Below the pieces are notes generated by a model. The model was given only the letters and a program-made list of their open reading frames with translations, made no database searches and had not been told where the DNA came from. 15,050 nucleotides of DNA from UBA3263 sp964508865 (GTDB taxonomy: Bacteria; Bacteroidota; Bacteroidia; Bacteroidales; Muribaculaceae): the NCBI GenBank assembly GCA_964508865.1, contig CAZDVP010000038.1, positions 1 through 15,050 on the forward strand, written 5' to 3'. A program made the position numbers and the translations under genes. Below are positions 8,701 through 14,893 of this stretch, piece after piece; within the stretch, counting starts at the first letter, position 1; each line of letters starts with the position of its first letter.

Positions 8701-9047
8701 GCTCGAGCGTTGCCGACCTGTTTCTGGCGCTGGCCGAGGCCACCGGTTCGACCGATGCCCGCGAACGCGCCCGCGAAATCTATGAGCACGAAATCGAGCG
8801 CTATGCCGACTATATCCCCTACCTGCAGTCGCTGAGCCCCGACAAGTACGCTACCCTGAGCGTTGGCGACCGCGCCGTTTATCAGATTCGCGACAGCCGC
8901 GGCCGCTACAGCTACCTGGCCTCCCTCATCGGCAACTATGCCGAAACCTTCGGCATTGAACAGGCCCAGGACTTCCTGCTCGACGTTGGCCAGCGCAAAG
9001 GTGTTGACCTGATTCAGTTCTTTAACACCGTTGAGACCCACTCATGA
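5727..9047 (+). CDS. DUF2723 (TMEM260-like) multi-spanning membrane protein, probable protein O-mannosyltransferase type
   Basis: The 1106-residue protein begins with the hallmark DUF2723 N-terminus: LINNSLGW, a first membrane segment (about 11-27), EPTASFWDCPEFI and GHPPGNPIF. About a dozen hydrophobic segments fill residues 11-690. A large non-membrane region follows, with NGDNDTFPLWY at 711-721 and a helical, TPR-like C-terminus. Human TMEM260 of this family transfers mannose to proteins and has a GT-C fold, and Bacteroidales have general protein O-glycosylation that starts with mannose. A role as an envelope O-mannosyltransferase using a lipid-linked donor is therefore inferred, not shown. 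D35 and E38 lie in the membrane-proximal loop where GT-C enzymes keep their acidic catalytic residues. The position between them that I expect to be Gly is Pro37 here. The start is GTG: no ATG is near, and the family N-terminus begins exactly there. It sits 22 nt after GH84 copy 2 with no terminator between. Confidence 0.9.
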   Translation: MKRYNLINNSLGWLCFVIAAVSYLLTIEPTASFWDCPEFIAQGYKLEVGHPPGNPIFMLAARFFVNFTGGEAGMAAVAVNSMNALLSAGTILLLFWTISHLMRRLLGGYKPVEELSKAQWVVIFGSAMVGALAYAWSDTFWYSAVEGEVYAFSSFCTALVFWLILKWESRADMPHSDRYLVLIAYVIGVSIAVHLLNLLCIPAIVLVFYYRKFATPTAKGSCLALLVSFAIVAVILYGLVPGFVEVAQYSELFFVNTIGLSYNTGVIIYTVLTFAIFIWTISELYRQKSATRIKVGFILSVIASGIPFIGSSLMIPVVIVAALICWLWWVKKLPVRALNLVTLSILVIFIGYSSYALLLIRSAAETPINQNAPDNVFSLSSYLNREQYGESPLLFGTTFQSEVLRNPDGTAVSNDEYGYAKAVSGPDHYDRVLSRTRYEYSPELNMLFPRMYAAEHRKNYMQWAGFSEGDMPVVMAETVKGSPSRTPVRKPTFAQNLSYFVNYQLVHMYFRYFMWNFAGRQNDLQGNGEVNRGNWISGLPFIDNPRLGDQSLLPADFGKENKGHNVFYMLPLLLGLAGLIWQSMKGEEGIRQFWVVFFLFFMTGIAIVLYLNQTPQQPRERDYAYAGSFYAFAIWIGLGVGAIANGIDRLMRSKQPTLIGAVVATVIGLIVPVQMVSQTWDDHDRSGRYTARDFGMNYLSSLEPNAIIFTNGDNDTFPLWYAQEVEGYRQDVRVINLSYLTTDWYAAQHLLPAYDAAPAPMLANKEVFGQGRRQTGYIMRNDTLRTNVLDFLESYYGPEPDRMARLHGVTYPITTAGTLVIPGDSTRGWEDIVINLPDALTQKNHQSIMTQSDMLTLDILASSAAQGWSRPVYIANTVPDDYSLGMQPYMYATGMAHQIMPRRSDSAYKANNDRAFENITERFRWGGLDAEGGEDVYLDETVSRMVASTRYAILEAVESLYAAGDYDRALQLMNLMVEKLPVKNAPYSIQAGSSVADLFLALAEATGSTDARERAREIYEHEIERYADYIPYLQSLSPDKYATLSVGDRAVYQIRDSRGRYSYLASLIGNYAETFGIEQAQDFLLDVGQRKGVDLIQFFNTVETHS

Positions 9048-9682
9048 ACCCCTGGTCGCTGAAGCGGTTCGTTGTTCAGCCGCCGTTGTTCTACCGCATA
9101 CTCTTCCCTGAGGCCATTTGGCGCATCAAGCGCCGTGGCCGCAAGGTGGCGTATCTGACGTTCGACGACGGCCCCATACCCGAGGTTACGCCTCAGATTC
9201 TCGACATTCTGGACCGCTTCAACGTCAAGGCAACATTCTTTATGGTGGGCGACAACGCCCGGCGCCACCCGGAGCTGGTTGAGGAAGTGCGCCGCCGCGG
9301 CCACACGGTCGGTAACCACACCATGCATCACCTGCAGGGCCGCAAAACCCTGCCGCGCAAATATCTGCGCGACGTTCAGGAGGCCGACCATATTCTCAAC
9401 TCGGCGCTGTTCCGGCCGCCCCACGGGCTGCTGCGCTGGGGCCAGAGCCGCGTAATCCGCAAGCACTACAATCTGATAATGTATGACGTGGTTACGCGCG
9501 ATTATGCCGTCTACACATCACCCGACGAGGTGGTCGACAACGTTCGCCGCTTTACCCGCAACGGCTCCATAATCGTGTTTCACGACTCGCTGAAATCGTG
9601 CCACAACACTCTGCCGGCGCTCCCCGATGCCATAAAATGGCTGCAAGACAATGGATTTGAACTCCTGCCTCTCCCAACTTGA
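9044..9682 (+). CDS. Polysaccharide deacetylase family protein (CE4, NodB homology domain)
   Basis: The 212-residue protein is almost all NodB domain, a metal-dependent de-N-acetylase fold acting on GlcNAc-containing polymers. Visible motifs are TFDDGP (catalytic base D41, metal ligand D42), NHTMHH (metal ligands H92 and H96), FRPPHG, DVVTRDY and IIVFHDS. All key residues are present, so it is probably active. There is no cleavable signal peptide; the N-terminus has only a short hydrophobic stretch (VVQPPLFYRILF), so it may act on the cytoplasmic side or be loosely membrane-attached. Similar short forms with the same PEVTPQILD and SIIVFHDSLK segments are common in Bacteroidales, but their substrate is not established to my knowledge. 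The ATG overlaps the DUF2723 stop in an ATGA, which implies translational coupling. Peptidoglycan and glycan-precursor deacetylation are both possible. Confidence 0.9.
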   Translation: MNPWSLKRFVVQPPLFYRILFPEAIWRIKRRGRKVAYLTFDDGPIPEVTPQILDILDRFNVKATFFMVGDNARRHPELVEEVRRRGHTVGNHTMHHLQGRKTLPRKYLRDVQEADHILNSALFRPPHGLLRWGQSRVIRKHYNLIMYDVVTRDYAVYTSPDEVVDNVRRFTRNGSIIVFHDSLKSCHNTLPALPDAIKWLQDNGFELLPLPT

Positions 9683-10523
9683 CCTGCCCTGGGCAGCATG
9701 CCGCCTGACCGGACCCATAGAGCCGGAGGCCGACGAGCGGTTCCGGCAATGGCTCGCCCGCGAGCACAATGCCTCGATGGCCTATATGGCCAACTATCCC
9801 GAGCTGCGGCGCGACCCGCGGCTGCTCCTCGAAGGGGCGCGCACGCTCATTGCGGTTGCCTTTCCCTATTTCACCGAAGAGCCCGTTGGGCTGCCCATTG
9901 CGCTCTATGCGCGCGGCCGCGACTACCACGAGGTTGTGCGCGAGCAGCTCATGGCCGTGGCGGCCACTCTGCCGGGCCAATGGCGAGTGTGCGTCGACTC
10001 GGCGCCACTGCGCGAGCGCTACTGGGCTCATCGCGCCGGTCTCGGAGCCATTGGACGCAATAATCAGCTCTACGTGCCCGGTTTCGGCTCCTATTGCTTT
10101 TTGGGCTTCATTCTCTCCACCGAGGTGTTCGACTTCGAGCCCAAGGAGCCAATGGCCGACCCCTGTGGCGACTGCCGGCGCTGCATCAATGCCTGCCCGG
10201 GCAAATGCCTGAGCGAACAAGGGCAAGCCCTGGATGCGCGCAGCTGCCATAGCTACCTGACAATTGAGCACCGCGGCGAGCTGCCCGTGCGCGTTAAATC
10301 GCTGGCCGGATGCGACATTTGCCAGCGCGTTTGCCCGCTGAACAGCAGCGTGCAGCCAACGCCCATAGCCGACTTTCACCCGTCGGCGGAGCTGGCGCGG
10401 CTCACCCTGGCCGACCTGCCGGCCATGACTCCAAGCCGTTTCCGCGCCCTGTTCCGCCACTCGGCCCTCAACCGCCTGCGCCTGCCCCAACTGCTCCGCA
10501 ACCTCGCCTCGCTCACCAACTAA
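9651..10523 (+). CDS. queG: Epoxyqueuosine reductase
   Basis: QueG performs the last step of queuosine synthesis, reducing epoxyqueuosine to queuosine at the wobble base of tRNAs with GUN anticodons, in the cytoplasm. It uses cobalamin and two [4Fe-4S] clusters. The 290-residue protein shows the N-terminal pattern ACRL then MAYMANYPELRRDPRLLL, the conserved acidic segment VDSAPLRERYWA, GAIGRNNQL, and two ferredoxin-like cysteine sets: C172, C175, C178, C182 (CGDCRRCINACP) and C221, C224, C228 (CDICQRVCP), with C199 between. It is shorter than the Escherichia coli protein (about 380) because it lacks the C-terminal HEAT-like extension, as is usual in this phylum. The ATG at 9651 lies inside the deacetylase gene, a 32-nt overlap, and no later start keeps the conserved N-terminus. 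It is the last gene before a strong terminator and has no evident functional link to its neighbours. Confidence 0.95.
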   Translation: MDLNSCLSQLDLPWAACRLTGPIEPEADERFRQWLAREHNASMAYMANYPELRRDPRLLLEGARTLIAVAFPYFTEEPVGLPIALYARGRDYHEVVREQLMAVAATLPGQWRVCVDSAPLRERYWAHRAGLGAIGRNNQLYVPGFGSYCFLGFILSTEVFDFEPKEPMADPCGDCRRCINACPGKCLSEQGQALDARSCHSYLTIEHRGELPVRVKSLAGCDICQRVCPLNSSVQPTPIADFHPSAELARLTLADLPAMTPSRFRALFRHSALNRLRLPQLLRNLASLTN

Positions 10524-10536
10524 CTTGATGTTTTGC

Positions 10537-10577
10537 GCCCAATAACTCGCAAAATTTGCGAGTTATTGGGCTTTTTT
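10537..10577 (+). terminator. Strong intrinsic terminator of the GH84-queG operon
   Basis: A 17-bp perfect palindrome (arms 10537-10553 and 10555-10571, one central A) begins 13 bases after the queG stop and is followed by six T residues (10572-10577). The real RNA loop will be a few bases wider. This is the clearest terminator in the window. The opposite strand has no T-run after the hairpin, so it should work in one direction only. Confidence 0.9.
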
Positions 10578-10586
10578 GTATATTTG
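10555..10586 (+). promoter_or_regulatory. Bacteroidetes-type promoter of the Fic gene, nested in the terminator
   Basis: TATATTTG at 10579-10586 matches the -7 consensus TAnnTTTG. TTTG at 10555-10558 serves as the -33 box with a 20-nt spacer. The -33 box is the first part of the right arm of the preceding terminator palindrome, and the terminator T-run falls in the spacer. Transcription should start near 10593, about 20 nt before the ATG at 10614. Confidence 0.75.
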
Positions 10587-10613
10587 CGGTCCAACATAGA
10601 TCGAATTTTAGAT

Positions 10614-11897
10614 ATGTTTATCCACGAACTTCCCGACTGGCCCAACTTCAAATGGGACAAAGATACAGTCAACGACCTGCAACTACAAGCCATGCACCGC
10701 CTCGGATTTCTCGCAGGCCGCATGGCCGCAATAGGCTTCGACAGTCAACTTGCAGCTACGGTCGAGGCTGTTACCAATGATGTAGTTGCTTCATCGGAAA
10801 TAGAAGGAGTTCGGCTTGACACTGACGAAGTCCGCAGTTCAGTGGCTCGAAAATTCGGGGTCTCATTACCCAAGACAAAAGACCCTACCCACTACGTTGA
10901 AGGGATTGTTGAAATGATGCTCGACGCTACCGGAAATCATAACAATTCACTAACCAAGCAACGCCTGATGAACTGGCATTGCGCTCTTTTTCCCAACAGA
11001 AACGGCCTGACTATAGGCGAATTTCGCTCCGATGAAATGAGCGTCGTTTCCGGCACATTCGGCAGAGAAAGACTGCACTATCGCGCGCCATCGCCCGACC
11101 GCGTTCCGGAAGAAATGAGCAAATTTCTTGACTGGATAAACGACTCCGACAATAAACCCGGAATATTGAAATCGGCGATTGCCCACCTCTGGTTCGTTAG
11201 CATTCACCCTTTCGACGACGGCAATGGCCGAATCGGACGCGCCATTTCCGACATGATTATGGCTGCACTCGACGGCGACGGTATGCACTTTTATAGCCTG
11301 AGCCGACAAATAGGGAAAGACAAAAAACACTACTATAAGGTTTTGGAGCGGACTCAGCGCGGCAACGGCGACATTACAGAATGGCTCGTCTGGTATTTTA
11401 ACGCCATAATCGCAGCTGTTAACGACTCTGATTCGATGCTCTCCATGGTGCTACAGAAAGCCACATTCTGGAACACGCACGCCCAAGCGAAAATCAGCGA
11501 ACGCCAGCGCAAGGTGCTCAATAAATACCTCGACGGCTACGATGCAAAACTTACCGCCAAAAACTGGGAGAGAATTGCAGGGGTCTCGAAGGATACTGCA
11601 TTGCGCGATATCGACGCACTCGTTAAGCAGAACATTCTGGTTCCAACACCAGGAAGGGTGCGAGATATCCCTTATTCAATCAACTATACCCTGACGCCCC
11701 TTTCAGAATCGCCGTTCAGTAACATAAAGATTGAATCGGAAGGAACTGACAAGTTCATTTACGCGACCTTCAAAGATTCTAAGCCATTGCGCGACCGCAT
11801 CAGCGAAACCGATGCTCATAGATATGATGAAGGCGAAATCACGCTGAGCGACCTCGCCTTCAAACATTTCGCTTACGTTATTGATCAACCTCAGTAA
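10614..11897 (+). CDS. Fic-family protein (DUF4172-type N-terminus, class II, C-terminal winged helix)
   Basis: Fic enzymes transfer AMP or related groups from nucleotides to hydroxyl side chains of target proteins. The 427-residue protein has an N-terminal DUF4172-like region (ELPDWPNFKW at the start) and an inhibitory helix motif S60-S-E-I-E64-G65, which fits the (S/T)xxxE(G/N) rule for autoinhibition. The Fic core carries the full active-site motif HPFDDGNGRIGR at 198-209, with catalytic H198. A winged-helix-like segment (about 300-372, with TAKNWERIAGVSKDTALRDI) follows, then a tail of about 55 residues I do not recognise. The ATG at 10614 is chosen because an in-frame TTG at 10533 would place the start inside the terminator and promoter. 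Base composition is lower in G+C than on either side (about 45-53% in sampled 60-base rows against about 70% in a queG row), which suggests transfer. Target and biological role are unknown; no antitoxin-like partner gene adjoins it. Confidence 0.92.
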   Translation: MFIHELPDWPNFKWDKDTVNDLQLQAMHRLGFLAGRMAAIGFDSQLAATVEAVTNDVVASSEIEGVRLDTDEVRSSVARKFGVSLPKTKDPTHYVEGIVEMMLDATGNHNNSLTKQRLMNWHCALFPNRNGLTIGEFRSDEMSVVSGTFGRERLHYRAPSPDRVPEEMSKFLDWINDSDNKPGILKSAIAHLWFVSIHPFDDGNGRIGRAISDMIMAALDGDGMHFYSLSRQIGKDKKHYYKVLERTQRGNGDITEWLVWYFNAIIAAVNDSDSMLSMVLQKATFWNTHAQAKISERQRKVLNKYLDGYDAKLTAKNWERIAGVSKDTALRDIDALVKQNILVPTPGRVRDIPYSINYTLTPLSESPFSNIKIESEGTDKFIYATFKDSKPLRDRISETDAHRYDEGEITLSDLAFKHFAYVIDQPQ

Positions 11898-11899
11898 AG

Positions 11900-14893
11900 T
11901 TAGAGGCGGAGGGTGGAGGCGGTGCGGATGCGGGGTTTGAGTTCGCCGCCATAGATGAAGGTGGCGGAGGGGGTGGCGATAATCGATGCGCCGGCGCGGG
12001 CTGCGTCGGGGGTGTCGACGAGCAGCTGCCAGGAGTTTGCGGCCGGGTCGAAAAGCATTACCCGGCTGTTGAAATTATACCACTCGATCGGGTGCATCAG
12101 ATAGTCGGGCGCCTGGTTCTGAAGCGCGGCCAGAAACACGTCGCGGTTCACACCTCCGGCGGCAATAATCAGGCCGTCGGGGCGCGTTGCGGCTACGCCG
12201 CCGCCAAACGTCAGCCCCGGATCGGCTGCCTCGGTCCATTTTTTGGTAGCGGGGTCGTAGCGCAGGCCGGAGGTCTCGACTGTGGCATCCTTGCCGCTGC
12301 CCGCAAAGCCGCCCCAGACGTAGAGCGCGCCATTGGCCGCGGCAGCCACCGGCTGAACGCGCGGATTTCCGGGCATAGACTTGATTTTCTGCCATTTGCC
12401 AGTACCGTTGAGGTCGAGAGTCCAGACCTCGCGCGAGGGTTTGCCGTCAACGTTGCCGCCGACAACATAGAGCGTGGAGCCAAGCATGGCAGCAGCGGCG
12501 TTGTCGACCTTTGCAGGCATGGCGGGGAGTTCCTCGAAATCGGAGCCGCTATAGCGCACAACCCGCCCGGTGGGCATCACCCACACCGGACCGGCCGGAG
12601 TCTGCGCGCTCGCGCCATAGCCCATCGGTTCGGGCAGGGAGCCGATGCGCTGCCAAACAAGCGTTTCGGGGTCGGCGGCGTAGATGCCTTTATAGAACAC
12701 CTTCTGAGCGCCGGGAGCCAGAGGGTCGGGAGTGGGGAAATTGCAGCCGCCGGCAATCAGCAGGCGTCCGTCGGGGAGCAGGCCGCTGAACGCGCCCGAC
12801 ACACCAAACTCCATGCCCGGTTCAATGCTCAGGTCGTCGGCATTGGTTGCTTCCGAGCGGAAGGTCGACGCCGGCAGCGAGTCTGAGTTGATAATATTGC
12901 CGGTCGAAACGGGTTGCCAGCCATAGCGCACAAAGCGCGGATTTTCAACATTCATGTTTGTGAGAATTACTGTATTGTCAATAATTTTAGCCTCGGCGGG
13001 GAAGAAATAGTCGTCGACCTCGGCGATTTCGAAGCCGGCGGGAGCGAGGCCGTCGGAAGTGGTCAGGCCGCGGGCATTATCGAAAGTGAGGGTCATGGCG
13101 CCGGGCGAGGCTATGGCGGCTGCCAGGGTCGGGCCGGAGGCCTCGAGCGAGGTGCGGCCATAAAGGTTTTTCAGCGCTATGCGGGCCAGGCGCTCGCCAA
13201 TGGGGCGCTTGTTGCGCGGATGAACGTCGGCCGGGTCGCCCCAGTCGCTGCTAACGGCCATTTCCACGCCGTCCATGCTCCGGGCCAGCAGGCGCTGGCT
13301 ATTGCGGAACTCGGGCCACGACGGGCGCTCGATGCTCGAAAGCTGCACGAAATAGAAGGGGAGCGCGGGGTTGCGGAATTCGCTGCGCCAGCTGCCGACC
13401 AGCATCGGAAACAGGCGCTCGTGGATCTCCATGTTGTGGGCGTTGCTCTCGCCCTGATACCAAATCACGCCGGCCAGTTCCGGGCTGCCGAGCGGACGGA
13501 TGCCGCTGGCAAACAGATAGCCGGGCAAGAAGGGATGAAGCCCTTCGTTGTCGCCGAGGTTGTCGCGCACGCGGCCCTGAACCCACTTTTGCAGATAGTC
13601 GTTTTTCAGCGGGTTGCGCAGAATGCCCGACATATCTCTTTCAAGGGTGTTGATATCGACCCAGGCCTCGGTTCCCGAGCCGCCTACGGCATTGGAAATC
13701 ACGCCGACAGGCACCTGCAGCGAATCGCGCAGCTGGCGGGCGAAGAAATAGGCCACAGCCGAAAAATCGTCGGCATTTTCAGGGCTGATGGCCTGCCAGC
13801 GGGTCGGACGATAGTGTTGCAGCTGATTCATGAGCCGGCGAATGGAGTCAGACCACTCCACTTTGTCGGTGCGGGCAATTTCGCGCATGTTGAAGATGCG
13901 CAGCTGCGGGTCGGCGCAGGCTGCTATCGCTTCGGCTCCGCCAACTGTCTGGCCGAGCTTGAACTCCATGTTCGACTGGCCTGACGCGAGCCAAACTTCG
14001 CCGGCAAGAATGTCGGTCAGGCGCAGGGTGTCGGCCCCGGCAGCCACCTGCATCGTGTAGGCCGAACCGGTCACGAGCGGAGCCGTGAGCACCTGCCACT
14101 GGCCGCGGTTGTTGGCGCGCGTGCGATAGTTGCGGCCGTCGAGCGTAAGGGTCACCTCACTGCCGGCATTAGCCGTGCCGGCAATGCGCAGCGGGCGGTT
14201 GCGCTGAACAACCATTCCCGACTGCCAGATTTCGGGCAGACACAGGCCGCCGTAGTCGCCGGTGATAGCCTGCTGCACGGTGCGCGCCATAATGGTCGCG
14301 CCCTCAACGTCGGGGTGCACATTGTCGAAAACCAGCTCCTGGCGGTCGCGCAGCGGAGCGTCGAAGTCAATCAGCTCCGCGCCCGAAATCTGCGCTATGC
14401 GCTCAATGGCGTCCTGAATTTTCAGACGCCAGTCGCGGGTGCCGGTGTCGAAGCGGGCATGGCCGGCGCGTATGGGAGTCAGGCGCGCAATCAGCACGCG
14501 TACATTCGGGTTCGAGGCCCTGACCGAGTCAATCAGCGCCAGATAGTCGCCAACGAACTGCGAGCCGAAGTTGGGCCAGTTGCGCGGGTCGGTGTCGTTG
14601 ACCCCGAGGTGGATAACCGCAATGTCGGGCCGGAAATCCAGAGCCGCGCGGAACTCCGGCAGCTTCATGTAGGGGTTGTGGCCGCGGTTGAGCAGCGTGG
14701 AGCCCGAATGGCCGAAGTTGCCGACTTCATAGTCGCTGCCCAACATGCGCTGCAGCTGCGACGGATAGGCGTTGACCTCGCGGTCGGGGAGCTTAAAGCC
14801 ATAGGTGATGCTGTTGCCTATGCAGGCAACCTTCACCTTGGCCGAAGCGCTCATGGCCACGAGGGCCACGAGCAGCAGGGCGAGTCGTTTCAT
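11900..14893 (-). CDS. Secreted three-domain sialic-acid protein: SGNH hydrolase, sialate O-acetylesterase, kelch mutarotase (NanM-like)
   Basis: The 997-residue protein has a signal peptide (MKRLALLLVALVAMSASA, cut before Lys19). Domain 1 (about 20-215) is an SGNH/GDSL hydrolase: GNSIT with nucleophile S28, GVND with N99, and D190/H193 in DNVHPD. Domain 2 (about 216-670) is a sialate O-acetylesterase: SGQSNMEF with nucleophile S307, WYQGESN at about 478-484, and H558 in DVHPRNKR. Domain 3 (about 690-997) is a kelch beta-propeller with LLIAGGCNFP, LYVVGGN and LYVWGG blades; its order fits the cyclically permuted relatives of the sialic-acid mutarotase NanM. Together they should strip O-acetyl groups from sialic acid and speed alpha/beta interconversion in the periplasm before uptake. 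All catalytic residues are present in both esterase domains, but the substrate of domain 1 is unclear. The start overlaps the preceding epimerase stop by 4 nt (ATGA). No terminator is visible after the stop, which faces the Fic gene stop across 2 nt. Confidence 0.9.
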   Translation of the reverse strand: MKRLALLLVALVAMSASAKVKVACIGNSITYGFKLPDREVNAYPSQLQRMLGSDYEVGNFGHSGSTLLNRGHNPYMKLPEFRAALDFRPDIAVIHLGVNDTDPRNWPNFGSQFVGDYLALIDSVRASNPNVRVLIARLTPIRAGHARFDTGTRDWRLKIQDAIERIAQISGAELIDFDAPLRDRQELVFDNVHPDVEGATIMARTVQQAITGDYGGLCLPEIWQSGMVVQRNRPLRIAGTANAGSEVTLTLDGRNYRTRANNRGQWQVLTAPLVTGSAYTMQVAAGADTLRLTDILAGEVWLASGQSNMEFKLGQTVGGAEAIAACADPQLRIFNMREIARTDKVEWSDSIRRLMNQLQHYRPTRWQAISPENADDFSAVAYFFARQLRDSLQVPVGVISNAVGGSGTEAWVDINTLERDMSGILRNPLKNDYLQKWVQGRVRDNLGDNEGLHPFLPGYLFASGIRPLGSPELAGVIWYQGESNAHNMEIHERLFPMLVGSWRSEFRNPALPFYFVQLSSIERPSWPEFRNSQRLLARSMDGVEMAVSSDWGDPADVHPRNKRPIGERLARIALKNLYGRTSLEASGPTLAAAIASPGAMTLTFDNARGLTTSDGLAPAGFEIAEVDDYFFPAEAKIIDNTVILTNMNVENPRFVRYGWQPVSTGNIINSDSLPASTFRSEATNADDLSIEPGMEFGVSGAFSGLLPDGRLLIAGGCNFPTPDPLAPGAQKVFYKGIYAADPETLVWQRIGSLPEPMGYGASAQTPAGPVWVMPTGRVVRYSGSDFEELPAMPAKVDNAAAAMLGSTLYVVGGNVDGKPSREVWTLDLNGTGKWQKIKSMPGNPRVQPVAAAANGALYVWGGFAGSGKDATVETSGLRYDPATKKWTEAADPGLTFGGGVAATRPDGLIIAAGGVNRDVFLAALQNQAPDYLMHPIEWYNFNSRVMLFDPAANSWQLLVDTPDAARAGASIIATPSATFIYGGELKPRIRTASTLRL

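Noticed and set aside
10533..10613. TTG start giving the Fic protein 27 extra residues
   Set aside because: The codons lie inside the terminator palindrome and promoter, upstream of the predicted transcription start. The family N-terminus begins at the ATG at 10614.
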